Positions 38,042-47,026 of a DNA stretch of 64,000 bases are shown here, piece after piece; within the stretch, counting starts at the first letter, position 1, and each line of letters starts with the position of its first letter. A model generated the notes under the pieces. That model was not told where the DNA came from, did no database searches, and was given only the letters and a program-made list of their open reading frames with translations. The position numbers and the translations under genes are program-made. Source of the stretch: Actinomyces viscosus (GTDB lineage Bacteria > Actinomycetota > Actinomycetes > Actinomycetales > Actinomycetaceae); the NCBI RefSeq assembly GCF_900637975.1, contig NZ_LR134477.1:2356001-2420000 (forward strand), given 5' to 3'.

Positions 38042-39049
38042 ATGGCGCGAGGACGCAGCAAGCGGGTGACACTCCTCGATGTCGCCAAGGAGGCGAGCTG
38101 CTCAGTCTCACTGGCCTCGATCGTCATGCGGGACGCAACCGGGGCCTCGGAGGAGACCAGACGCCGGGTCAAGGCGGTGGCGACACGCCTGGGCTATCGC
38201 CCCGACCAGCGGGCGCGCGCCCTGCGCTCGGCGAGGTCGGGCCTCATCGGCGTCACCTTCGGCGTCCACCAGCCCTTCCACGCGGAGATCGTCGACGGCC
38301 TGTACACAGCCGCCGAGTCCGGCGGGCACGAGCTGGTGCTCTCGGCGGTCGTCGGCACCGTCGACGACCGCCGGGCCGCGGAGACGCTCCTGCGGGATCG
38401 TTGTGAGGCCCTGATCATGATCGCGCCCTCCCTGGGCATGGGTCGCCTGCGGGTGCTGGCGGACGAGGTTCCCGTCATCGCCGTCGCACGCCCGCTGTCC
38501 TGTCCCGGCGTCGACGTCATTCGCATCGATGACCAGGGCGGAATCGTCATGGCGGTTGACCATCTCGTCGACCTGGGGCATCGGCGGATCGTGCATGTTG
38601 ATGGTCGGACCGCACCATCGAGCACCGAGCGAAGCACCGGCTACCTCCAGGCGATGGAGGCGCACGGCCTCACAGCGGAGTCAGCCATCATCCCCGGGGG
38701 CCTCGAGCAGGCCGACGGCGTCCAGGCGGCCCGGGCGATCCTGGCCGGAGGGACCCTGCCGACGGCGATCACGGCCTTCAACGACCGACTCGCCTTCGGC
38801 ATCATTCAGGGCCTCTTCATGGCCGGCGTCAAGGTGCCCGAGCAGGTGAGCGTCGTCGGCTTCGACAATGCCCGCAGGTCGGACACCAGCCTCGTCCCGC
38901 TGACCACCATTGACCAGAACCCCTCTCTCATGGCCCAGCTGGCACTGGAGCGAGCCGTGGGACGTGCCGCGGACCGCTATCTGCCCACGCAGCAGGTGCT
39001 CGTGCCACGGCTGGTGGAGAGGGCCTCAACCGGCCCCGTGGCCCCCTGA
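38042..39049 (+). CDS. LacI-family transcriptional regulator
   Basis: 335 aa. N-terminal helix-turn-helix VTLLDVAKEASCSVSLASIV with the hinge YRPDQRARALRS, then a periplasmic-binding-protein-like ligand domain (LIGVTFGVHQPFHAEIVDGL, VDHLVDLGHRRIVHV, PTAITAFNDRLAFGIIQGL, VSVVGFDNARRSD). The usual SxxTVSR recognition helix is SVSLASIV here, an unusual variant. GAAGGAGGACC precedes the ATG. Divergent from the transporter/isomerase operon with two palindromes between, so it most likely represses that operon until the sugar is present. Confidence 0.92.
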   Translation: MARGRSKRVTLLDVAKEASCSVSLASIVMRDATGASEETRRRVKAVATRLGYRPDQRARALRSARSGLIGVTFGVHQPFHAEIVDGLYTAAESGGHELVLSAVVGTVDDRRAAETLLRDRCEALIMIAPSLGMGRLRVLADEVPVIAVARPLSCPGVDVIRIDDQGGIVMAVDHLVDLGHRRIVHVDGRTAPSSTERSTGYLQAMEAHGLTAESAIIPGGLEQADGVQAARAILAGGTLPTAITAFNDRLAFGIIQGLFMAGVKVPEQVSVVGFDNARRSDTSLVPLTTIDQNPSLMAQLALERAVGRAADRYLPTQQVLVPRLVERASTGPVAP

Positions 39050-39124
39050 GCCACCTCCCCGTCACACGGCCGACTGGTACCTCTCCCCATCGACGCGGCA
39101 ACGCGCTCCTGTCACGGTTGACCC

Positions 39125-39742
39125 ATGCGCACGAAAACCTCTGCACTCATCGCACTTCCCACCGCACTCCTGCTCGCTCTCAGCCTCAGTGCCTGTGACG
39201 ATGAAGTCGTGAGCACCACGCCCACGGACTCCTCGTCGTCAAGTAGCTCCGACTCGTCCGCCTCCCCGAAGGACAAGGACAAGGAGACCTCCAAGGACTC
39301 CGACGACGCCTCGGCCACCCCCTCATCCAAGGCCGGTTCCTCGGCCAGCTCCAGCGCAAGCGCCGACGGCAAGACCGTCCCCATCGGCGACCTCAAGACC
39401 GGCGACTGCGTCAGCGAGATGGTCGACGAGACCAGGGGCGGCCAGACAGGCACCAGCGAAGCGAAGGTTGTCGACTGCTCCACCCCGCACCAGTACGAGA
39501 TGATCGGAACGGCTCAGTCCACCGCCTCCAGCTACGCCGAGTCGGACACTCCCGAGGAGATCTCCGCGGTCTGCGAGCCGCTGCTGCAGTCCTACGTGGG
39601 GTCGGCCTCCAAGGCCGAGGACTATATGGTGGCCGCCCTGACCCCCATGCAGGCCTCCTGGGAGCAGGGTGATCACGAGTTCACCTGCTTCGCCCAGAAC
39701 GCGGATCATTCCCCATTGAACAAATCCGTCAAGAACTCCTAG
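39125..39742 (+). CDS. Lipoprotein with septum-formation-type domain
   Basis: 205 aa. Lipobox LSLSAC at residues 19-24, followed by a Ser/Lys/Asp-rich linker of about 55 residues. The C-terminal domain has the paired-cysteine pattern GDCVSEM..VVDCSTPHQYEMIGT..CEPLL..FTCFAQ of the actinobacterial Septum_form (PF13845-like) family. Exported and lipid-anchored. A paralog follows at 39998. Family role in septation is by name; no function is shown. Confidence 0.8.
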   Translation: MRTKTSALIALPTALLLALSLSACDDEVVSTTPTDSSSSSSSDSSASPKDKDKETSKDSDDASATPSSKAGSSASSSASADGKTVPIGDLKTGDCVSEMVDETRGGQTGTSEAKVVDCSTPHQYEMIGTAQSTASSYAESDTPEEISAVCEPLLQSYVGSASKAEDYMVAALTPMQASWEQGDHEFTCFAQNADHSPLNKSVKNS

Positions 39743-39854
39743 TCTGTCCTCGTCGAGCAGGGCACAGGATCTCAATCGGCAGGCGGGCCGCCACCCACGA
39801 GCAACGGCTCACCCCCTTGACTCTCCTGGCGTTCGCCGCCCTGCCACCTATTCC

Positions 39855-39902
39855 GGCCGGGTGGCGACTCTCCGTCTCTCCGTCTCACGTCGCCACCCGG
39901 CC
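39855..39902. terminator. 14-bp perfect hairpin after lipoprotein gene
   Basis: GGCCGGGTGGCGAC (39855-39868) is exactly complementary to 39889-39902 with a 20-base loop; a TTTTTT run follows 11 bases later. It lies between the two lipoprotein genes and probably ends the first transcript. Confidence 0.65.
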
Positions 39903-39997
39903 CACATCCCAGATTTTTTCAGCGGAGCCCCACCTGCGACCAGGATCCCGCGGAAAACCGGCACAATCCCGCCATTGCGGCTGTTACGGTTCGGTAT

Positions 39998-40471
39998 ATG
40001 CGCACCCTGACCACGCTCCTCGCTCTTCCAGTCGCCGCCGCCCTGACCATGGGGCTGTCCTCCTGCAGCCTGTTCTCCTCGGGCACCACCACCGCCACCA
40101 AGGATCTCGAGGTCGGGAACTGCTACAACACCGTGAGTGACAAGGCCGGCGGGAGCAACCCGGTCGGCGAGGTCACGGTGGTCGACTGCGCCAAGGCCCA
40201 CACCTACGAGGTCATCGCCCAGACCACCTTCCCCGACGACGTCGACAAGCTCCCCAACGAGGGCTCGATCAAGTCCCTGGGCGAGGGCTTCTGCCAGGGC
40301 GAGGAGTTCACCAAGTACATCGGGGTTGACGCCTCCAGCTCCGGCTACCAGATCGAGTACCTCTCCCCCAGCGACGACACCTGGGCCAAGGGCGACCGCA
40401 AGATCAGCTGCGTCGTCGCCCAGGGTGACAAGTCGGAGGTCAAGGGCTCGGCCAAGAACTCCAAGAAGTAG
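39998..40471 (+). CDS. Lipoprotein with septum-formation-type domain (paralog)
   Basis: 157 aa; signal peptide with lipobox GLSSC. The mature part repeats the pattern of the upstream lipoprotein: VGNCYNTV, VVDCAKAHTYEVIAQ, a CQG segment, WAKGDRKISCVVAQ, and ends KGSAKNSKK like the other protein's NKSVKNS. Without the long Ser-rich linker. The pair probably arose by tandem duplication. Confidence 0.8.
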   Translation: MRTLTTLLALPVAAALTMGLSSCSLFSSGTTTATKDLEVGNCYNTVSDKAGGSNPVGEVTVVDCAKAHTYEVIAQTTFPDDVDKLPNEGSIKSLGEGFCQGEEFTKYIGVDASSSGYQIEYLSPSDDTWAKGDRKISCVVAQGDKSEVKGSAKNSKK

Positions 40472-40485
40472 ACCGGCCGGGCCCG

Positions 40486-43188
40486 TCAGCGGACCCGGCT
40501 CCGCTGACGGCGCCGGTCCTCGGCGACATCCGGGGACGACGGCGTCCCATCGGGCCGCGGCCCGAGCCCGGCCAGCAGCTCCTCAGCCGTCACGCTGCTC
40601 GCCGCACCGACCTGCTGCTCGCCCCCGACCGCCGCGGCGCCGGTCCCGGCCGCCTGCTCAGGCGCCCCGGGCCCGGCGCTGTCCTGCGCCATGAGGGCGG
40701 TGGAGATCATGAGCTTGATGCGGTTGAGCTGGTTGACCTCGCTGGCACCCGGGTCGTAGTCGATGGCGACGATGTTGGCCTGGGGGTAGCGGCGTCGGAC
40801 CTCCCGGAACATGCCCTTGCCCACCACATGGTTGGGCAGGCAGGCGAAGGGCTGGCAGCACACGATGTTGGGCACGTCGTGCTCGATGAGCTCGATCATC
40901 TCGCCGGTGAGCAGCCATCCCTCGCCGGCCTGGTTGCCCAGGGAGAGCACCTTCGAGGCCTTGCGGGCCAGCTCGGCCGTGGAGACCTCGACGTCGAAGG
41001 TGCCACCGGCGGCGCGCAGGGCGGCGCGGGCCGGGGCCTGGAGCTGCTCGATGAACCAGACGGCCGCCTTCTTCTTGGCCACGGACTCCTTCCCGATGCC
41101 GTAGGCCTGCGCCTCCCACTGGGCGGTCACCAGCCCGGACAGGAAGAAGGGCAGGAGGCCGGGGACGACGGCCTCGCAACCCTCGGCCTCGATGACGTCG
41201 ACGACGTGGTTGTTGGCGTCGGGCTGGAACTTCACCAGGATCTCGCCGACGACGCCGACGCGCGGGCGGCGGGGCTCGTCGCAGCGGGGCAGGTCGTTGA
41301 ACTCGCGGACCATCTCGCGCAGCAGGCGGCGGTAGCCAATGCGCCCGCCCCAGGTGGTCGAGCGGCCCCGGTGCTCGAAGTACTCGCCGATGATGCGGTT
41401 CCAGCGCTCGACGAGCTCCTGGGTGGCGCCTTCGACCACCTCGTAGGGGCGCACCCGCAGCATGCAGGTGTTGAGGGTGTCGCCGATGATGATGCCCTGG
41501 AGCATCTTGAGGCCCATGGTGGCGGTCAGCTCGAATCCGGGGTTGGACTCGATGCCCTGCAGGGAGATCGCCACGACCGGCACCTGCGGGTAGCCGGCCT
41601 CGCGCAGGCCCTTGCGCAGCATGGCGGCGTAGTTGGTGGCCCGGCAGATGCCGCCGGTCTGGGAGATGGCCACCACGCAGGAGTCGGGGTCGTGGCTGCC
41701 GTCGGTGAAGGCGCCGATGAGCTGGCCGATGACCATGATGGCGGGGAAGCAGGCGTCGTTGTTGACGTAGCGCAGGCCCACCTCAAGGTCCTCGCGGCTG
41801 GCGGACTCCAGCAGCTCGACCTGGTAGCCCAGGCGCCGCATGAGCGGCTCCAGGGGCCGGAAGTGCACGGGGCTCATCTGGGGCATGAGGATGGTGTGGG
41901 TGGCGCGCATGGCCTCGGTGAAGACCGGGCCGGTGGCCCCCGGCAGCTCCCGGGCCCCGACGGTCCTGCCGGTGCCGTCCGCCTCGGGCTGCCCGGCAGC
42001 GTTGACGGTCCTCTCAGCGGGCCCGTCGGGGGCGGTCGTGTCGATCTCGACGGCGTCGTCGGTCTCGTCGGTGACCTCCTCGGCTTGGGCGGTCCTCCGA
42101 GAGGCCTCGCCCGCGGCCTCCCCGGCAGTCCTGCCTGCGGAGCGGGCCTCGGAGGCAGCGGCCAGGGAGCGCAGGCGGATGGTGGCGGCGCCGAGGTTGG
42201 AGACCTCGTCGATCTTGAGGCTGGTGTAGACACCCCCGGCGGACTCCAGGATCTCCTGGACCTGGTCGGTGGTCAGGGCGTCGACGCCGCAGCCGAAGGA
42301 GTTGAGCTGGACGAGCTCGAGGTCGTCGCGGGTGGTGACGAGCTCGGCGGCCTGGTAGAGGCGCGAGTGGTAGGCCCACTGGTCGCGCACCCGCAGGCGC
42401 GGGGTGACGCCCCGGGTGGCTACGGGCCCGGGGGTGGGCAGGCCGACGCCGGTGACGTCGGACCAGTCGGCCGGTGCCTGCGGGTCACCCCCGGACTGCC
42501 CCACCCGACGGCGCAGCGCTGCCACGGCCCGACTGAGCGCCCCGGTGGCGACGGCGTGCTCGGCACCGTCGCCGGGGTCGGAGGCCTCGTCCTCGGCGGG
42601 CGGCGATCCGGCCTGGCGGGCGATGGCGGCCCAGTCGGTCTTCTTCGGCTTCCTGGGCCGGGCAGGCCTGGTGGGGCGCTTGCCGGCCCCAGCCTTCCCG
42701 TCCTCACCGCTCTCCGCGCTCCGCCCGGGTTGCCCGGGCTCCCCGGTGGTCTCGGCAGCCGCCTTGCTGGAGGGCTGGTCGCCACCGGGCATGGACCGAC
42801 CCGCCTGGGAGCCGGCAGCATCGGGACCAGCGGGACCGGTCGCCGGTTCCGGGCCCGCCCCAGGGCTGGTCGCCTCGGGCTTGTCGGTTGCTGCGGCGTC
42901 GGGCTCGGGCAGGAGGGAGTCCTCGGACAGGACGGCCAGGCCCAGGGTGTTGATGACGTCGGGGATGCCGTGGTTGATCTCGGGGTCGATGTGGTAGGGC
43001 CGCCCGGCCAGGACGATTCCCTTGCGGCCGTTGTCCTCCATCCACTTCAGGGCACGGCGGCCCTCGGCGCGCACGTCGGCCTTGAAGGCGGCGTCCTCGG
43101 CGAAGCCCGCGGCCACGGCCCGGCGGGCCTCGGGCAGGGTGACGTCCCAGTCGGCGAAGACCTCGACGAGCCGTTCGGCGAGCTTCAC
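40486..43188 (-). CDS. 2-hydroxyacyl-CoA dehydratase-like protein (C-terminal half of activase-dehydratase)
   Basis: 900 aa. Begins with KWMEDNGRKGIVLAGRPYHIDPEIN, the DUF2229-type core, then a dehydratase-like region with QLNSFGCGVDALTTDQ, YVNNDACFPAIMVIGQL, ISQTGGICRATNYA, and VCCQPFACLPNHVVGKGM. Conserved cysteines suggest an iron-sulfur protein. Two large low-complexity inserts lie at residues 110-250 and 355-430. Family members sit on the C-terminal side of single 1,400-1,600 aa proteins in anaerobes. The GTG start overlaps the upstream stop by 4 bp; its frame is homologous for about 12 codons further upstream, so the split is recent or coupled by frameshift. Confidence 0.85.
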   Translation of the reverse strand: MKLAERLVEVFADWDVTLPEARRAVAAGFAEDAAFKADVRAEGRRALKWMEDNGRKGIVLAGRPYHIDPEINHGIPDVINTLGLAVLSEDSLLPEPDAAATDKPEATSPGAGPEPATGPAGPDAAGSQAGRSMPGGDQPSSKAAAETTGEPGQPGRSAESGEDGKAGAGKRPTRPARPRKPKKTDWAAIARQAGSPPAEDEASDPGDGAEHAVATGALSRAVAALRRRVGQSGGDPQAPADWSDVTGVGLPTPGPVATRGVTPRLRVRDQWAYHSRLYQAAELVTTRDDLELVQLNSFGCGVDALTTDQVQEILESAGGVYTSLKIDEVSNLGAATIRLRSLAAASEARSAGRTAGEAAGEASRRTAQAEEVTDETDDAVEIDTTAPDGPAERTVNAAGQPEADGTGRTVGARELPGATGPVFTEAMRATHTILMPQMSPVHFRPLEPLMRRLGYQVELLESASREDLEVGLRYVNNDACFPAIMVIGQLIGAFTDGSHDPDSCVVAISQTGGICRATNYAAMLRKGLREAGYPQVPVVAISLQGIESNPGFELTATMGLKMLQGIIIGDTLNTCMLRVRPYEVVEGATQELVERWNRIIGEYFEHRGRSTTWGGRIGYRRLLREMVREFNDLPRCDEPRRPRVGVVGEILVKFQPDANNHVVDVIEAEGCEAVVPGLLPFFLSGLVTAQWEAQAYGIGKESVAKKKAAVWFIEQLQAPARAALRAAGGTFDVEVSTAELARKASKVLSLGNQAGEGWLLTGEMIELIEHDVPNIVCCQPFACLPNHVVGKGMFREVRRRYPQANIVAIDYDPGASEVNQLNRIKLMISTALMAQDSAGPGAPEQAAGTGAAAVGGEQQVGAASSVTAEELLAGLGPRPDGTPSSPDVAEDRRRQRSRVR

Positions 43189-45920
43189 GGGGTCCGCCAG
43201 GTTGAGGAAGGGGGCGAGGCGAGCATCCGCACGCCCGAGCCACCGGATCCAGCAGCTCCCTCAGCTGCCGCGGCGCCGTCGGCGCCTCCCGGGCCTCCCC
43301 GCCACCCGTCGCGCACGGCCTCGACGTTGTTGCAGATGACCTCGGGGTAGGTGGCCACGATCGGGCAGTTGAAGTGGTCGGCAGCGCCCTGGACGAGCTC
43401 ACGCTCGTAGAAGACGCAGGGGAACCAGATCGTCGTGATGCCCTTGGCGATGAGGGCCTCGATGTGACCGTGGGCGAGCTTGGCCGGGTAGCAGACGTTC
43501 TCCGAGGGAATCGTGTCCATGCCCGACTCGAAGAGCTCATGGTTGGAGCGCCCCGAGATCATGACGCGGAAGCCCAGCGAGGTGAGCACCGTGAACCACA
43601 GGGGGTAGTTCTCGTACATGCCCAGCACCCTGGGGATGCCGATGTCCCCGCGCGTGGCGGCCCCCGCCAGCAGGCGCCGGTAGGAGAAGGCTCGCTTGTA
43701 CTTGTAATCGTAGAGGTTGGGCAGGTCGGACTTGGTGGCGCGCCGCTCCTGGGTGGCGCCCCGCTCGCAGCGGTTGCCGGAGATGTGGCGCTGGCCGTCG
43801 TTGAAGGTGGTGATGGTCAGCTGGCAGTGGTTCTGGCACAGCTTGCAGGTGGCGGTCTCGGTGGTCAGGCTGAAGCGGGAGAGCTCGCCCAGGCTCATCA
43901 GGCCCGAGGGCACGCCGTCGTAGGAGGCCCGGGCGCTCAGGGCGGCGCCGAAGCAGCCCATGAGCCCGGCGACGTCGGGGCGCACCACCTCCCGCCCGGT
44001 GAGCAGCTCGAAGGCCCGCAGGACCGCGTCGTTGAGGAAGGTGCCGCCCTGGACCGAGACCCGCTCGCCGAGCTGGTCGGCGTCCTTGAGCTTGATGACC
44101 TTGTACAGGGCGTTGCGCACCACCGAGTAGGACAGGCCCGCGCTGATCTCCCCCACCGTGGCCGACTCGCGCTGGGCCTGCTTGACCGAGGAGTTCATGA
44201 ACACGGTGCAGCGGCTGCCCAGGTCCACCGGCCGCTCGGCGTGCAGGGCGGCCTCGGCGAACTCGCCGATCTCCAGGCCCATCGAGCGGGCGAAGGTCTG
44301 CAGGAAGGAGCCGCAGCCGGCCGAGCAGGCCTCGTTGACGCTGATGGAGTCGATCGCGTCGCCCTTGATGCGCAGGTACTTCATGTCCTGGCCGCCGATG
44401 TCGATGACCGAGGTGACCCCGGGGTTGAGGTAGGCCGCCGCCCGGTAGTGCGCCATCGTCTCGACCACGCCCTCGTCGATGCGCAGCGCCGCCTTGACCA
44501 GGGACTCTCCGTAGCCGGTGACGCAGGAGCGCACGATCCGTACCCCGTCGGGCATCTCGCGGTGGATGCGGCGCAGGATCTCCACGGCGGCCGTCACCGG
44601 GTCGCCCTCGTTGCCGGCGTAGTGCTCCCACACGATCCGCCCGCGCGCGTCCAGGACCACGGCCTTGATCGTCGTCGATCCGGCGTCGATCCCCAGGAAG
44701 CAGTCGCTCTCCTGGTGCTCCGCGGCCCCACTTACCCCTGGCGCCGACGTCGCAGCGCCCGCCTCGTCATCACGCTGCTCACTGAGCCGGTCGTCGAGCT
44801 CGTCGTCCGCCCCATCCGCCGCGGCCGGCTCCGCGGCCGCCTCCTCGGGCACCGGCCAGGGCGCCCGCTCAACGTGGGCGCGGGCGTGGCGCTCGCGGAA
44901 GGCCTCCAGCTCGGCGTCGTCGCGGAAGAGCGGGCGCATCCGGGAGGTGCCCAGGGACAGGGCCTTGCGGGTGGCCAGTCGGGTGGACAGCTCCGCGATC
45001 GGCGTCGGCTCGCCCGAGGAGAGCAGGGCGGCGCCGATGGCGACGTAGAGCTGGGCGTTGTCGGGGCAGGTGAAGGAGTCGACCTGGCCGGCCAGGGTCC
45101 GCTCGAAGGCGGCGCGCAGCTGGGGCAGGAAGTGCAGCGGCCCGCCCAGGAACATGACGTGGCCGCGGATGGGGCGCCCGCAGGCCAGGCCCGCGATGGT
45201 CTGGGTGACGACGGCCTGGAGGACCGAGGCGGCCAGGTCCTCCCCGGCGGCGCCCTGGTTGATGAGCGGCTGGAGGTCGGACTTGGCGAAGACGCCGCAG
45301 CGCGAGGCGATGGGGTAGAGCGTCGTGTACCGGGAGGCCAGGTCGTCCAGGCCGGCGGCGTCGGTGTGGAGGAGCTGGGCCATCTGGTCGATGAAGGCGC
45401 CGGTGCCGCCCGCGCAGGTGCCGTTCATGCGCTGCTCGGGGGTGGGGTGGAGGTAGGTGATCTTGGCGTCCTCGCCGCCGAGCTCAATGACGACGTCGGC
45501 CTGCGGGTCGCACACGCGCACGGTCTCGGTCTCGGCGATGACCTCCTGAACGAAAGGCAGTCCCATGAGAGTGGCCAGGGACAGTCCGGCGCTGCCGGTG
45601 ACGGCCCCGCGCACGACGGCCTCCGGATAGGCCCGTCCGACCTCCTCCAGCAGCCGGGTCAGCTCGCCGCGCACGTCCGCGTTGTGGCGACGGTACTCAG
45701 CGAATACAGGAGCCACCGGCGCTGAGCCCGAGCCGGACCGGGCGCCCATGGGCGCCTCGGGCAGGAGGACGAGCTTGATGGTGGTCGAGCCGATGTCCAG
45801 CCCCATGCGCAGGACCGTCGAGGCTCCGTCGGGCGCTGTCGCCGCCGGCTGCGCAGCCGGTCCTGGGCTTGCGGAGGGCTCGGTCCTCCGCACGCTGGAG
45901 ACGGGATCGTGATCGGACAT
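43185..45920 (-). CDS. Acyl-CoA dehydratase activase-like ATPase (two BcrAD/BadFG domains plus DUF2229)
   Basis: 911 aa. Two ASKHA ATPase domains, each with a phosphate loop: GLDIGSTTIKLVLLPEA and FLGIDAGSTTIKAVVLDA. Iron-sulfur-type cysteines are in SVNEACSAGCGSFLQ; a further cysteine cluster is in ATCKLCQNHCQL. The C-terminus enters the DUF2229 domain (NVCYPAKLAHGHIEALI, IWFPCVFYE) and then runs into a Gly/Ala tail and a nonhomologous end. Activases of this class use ATP to drive electron transfer to a 2-hydroxyacyl-CoA dehydratase; the substrate here is unknown. GAGGTGAAGC precedes the ATG. Confidence 0.88.
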   Translation of the reverse strand: MSDHDPVSSVRRTEPSASPGPAAQPAATAPDGASTVLRMGLDIGSTTIKLVLLPEAPMGARSGSGSAPVAPVFAEYRRHNADVRGELTRLLEEVGRAYPEAVVRGAVTGSAGLSLATLMGLPFVQEVIAETETVRVCDPQADVVIELGGEDAKITYLHPTPEQRMNGTCAGGTGAFIDQMAQLLHTDAAGLDDLASRYTTLYPIASRCGVFAKSDLQPLINQGAAGEDLAASVLQAVVTQTIAGLACGRPIRGHVMFLGGPLHFLPQLRAAFERTLAGQVDSFTCPDNAQLYVAIGAALLSSGEPTPIAELSTRLATRKALSLGTSRMRPLFRDDAELEAFRERHARAHVERAPWPVPEEAAAEPAAADGADDELDDRLSEQRDDEAGAATSAPGVSGAAEHQESDCFLGIDAGSTTIKAVVLDARGRIVWEHYAGNEGDPVTAAVEILRRIHREMPDGVRIVRSCVTGYGESLVKAALRIDEGVVETMAHYRAAAYLNPGVTSVIDIGGQDMKYLRIKGDAIDSISVNEACSAGCGSFLQTFARSMGLEIGEFAEAALHAERPVDLGSRCTVFMNSSVKQAQRESATVGEISAGLSYSVVRNALYKVIKLKDADQLGERVSVQGGTFLNDAVLRAFELLTGREVVRPDVAGLMGCFGAALSARASYDGVPSGLMSLGELSRFSLTTETATCKLCQNHCQLTITTFNDGQRHISGNRCERGATQERRATKSDLPNLYDYKYKRAFSYRRLLAGAATRGDIGIPRVLGMYENYPLWFTVLTSLGFRVMISGRSNHELFESGMDTIPSENVCYPAKLAHGHIEALIAKGITTIWFPCVFYERELVQGAADHFNCPIVATYPEVICNNVEAVRDGWRGGPGGADGAAAAEGAAGSGGSGVRMLASPPSSTWRTP

Positions 45921-46009
45921 GCTTCACCTCGGCGCGCGACTGCGCCGACCCCCTACGAGCCGACGGCGATGTGGGCTGGGCTCCACCGTATCGAGGCGCC
46001 CCACCAGCC

Positions 46010-46022
46010 TCAACGTTGTTGA
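46010..46022. promoter_or_regulatory. Small palindrome upstream of activase gene
   Basis: TCAAC-GTT-GTTGA in the 360-bp divergent space between the activase operon and the TetR gene. The rest of that space is AT-richer around 46115-46165 (AATCTAAACGATGTTGAATA), probably promoter. A TetR binding site is a guess from position. Confidence 0.35.
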
Positions 46023-46280
46023 AATGTCCGCTCGGCGCCTTCGGCGCCCACCGCGCTTCTTGGCGGGATGACGCCCAACGGCCTCCTTGCACACCCGCCT
46101 CCCGGGCCGAGAATCTAAACGATGTTGAATATCGCGCCGATAGTGTTTTCTAAAAATAGGGCGGCAGTCACACATCCCCGGCTCCGCCCACCCCGGCCAA
46201 GCGCTGTGTTCTCCCGGAATTTCGCCAGTTTCTCCGGGGCCGGCAGCCTCGGCCGTCGGGAGCACCCGTAATCTCCTGGA

Positions 46281-46991
46281 GTGACCAGTGATGCCGTCAG
46301 CGCGCCGCAGCCGAGCGCCGCACCCGAGGAGGAGGCACCCGAGCCCACTCGTCCCGGTCGTGCCCGCCGCCGCGGGCCACGACGTCGGCCGGACCCGGGA
46401 GGTGCGCAGACACCCTCCACGCGGGAGGCGATCCTCAAGGCGGCGCGCGAGTCCTTCCTGGCTCAGGGCTACGAGGGCACGACGATCCGGGCGGTGGCTC
46501 GCACGGCCGGGGTGGATCCGGCGCTCGTGTCGTACTACTTCGGCTCCAAGGGGGACCTGTTCGGGGCAGCCGTCAACCTGCGGGTGCGGGCGAGCGAGGA
46601 GATCGCGGCCGCCGTCAGCGGCGACCTGCGCTCGGCTGGTCCTCGCCTGGTACGGCTGTCGCTGACCGCCTGGGACGACGCCGCTGACGGGGCGACCTTC
46701 CGCACCCTGCTGCGCTGGATGGCCACCGACGTCAGCGCCCCCGAGGCGGTTCAGAGCTACGCGACCGAGCAGATCGCCGTCCCGATGGCCGAGGCTCTCA
46801 AGCAGTCGGGCCTGTCAGGGGTCTCGGCGCGCGAGAGGGCCACGCTGGCCGGGTCCCAGCTGGTGGGACTGGCCATGATCCGTTACGTACTGCGACTGGA
46901 GCCCATTGCCGGCGCGAGCGTCGATCACCTGGTGGAGGTCGTCGGGCCGACGATCCAGCACTACCTCACCGGCCCGCTGCGCCCCAGATGA
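46281..46991 (+). CDS. TetR/AcrR-family transcriptional regulator
   Basis: 236 aa. After a Pro/Arg-rich leader of 45 residues comes the TetR DNA-binding domain TREAILKAARESFLAQGYEG, TIRAVARTAGVDPALVSYYF, GSKGDLF. The C-terminal ligand domain is of the TetR_C type used with exporters (LRWMATDVSAPEAVQSY). GTG start at 46281. It is divergent from the activase-dehydratase operon, which is the most likely target; convergent with the next membrane-protein gene. Confidence 0.9.
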   Translation: MTSDAVSAPQPSAAPEEEAPEPTRPGRARRRGPRRRPDPGGAQTPSTREAILKAARESFLAQGYEGTTIRAVARTAGVDPALVSYYFGSKGDLFGAAVNLRVRASEEIAAAVSGDLRSAGPRLVRLSLTAWDDAADGATFRTLLRWMATDVSAPEAVQSYATEQIAVPMAEALKQSGLSGVSARERATLAGSQLVGLAMIRYVLRLEPIAGASVDHLVEVVGPTIQHYLTGPLRPR

Positions 46992-47026
46992 CCGCCCGCT
47001 GGAGACCCGGGGCGGCGCCGGCCGTG

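Noticed and set aside
40828..45725. Long plus-strand frames opposite the activase-dehydratase genes
   Set aside because: Shadow frames with His/Asp/Gly-biased composition; the minus strand carries all recognisable domains.
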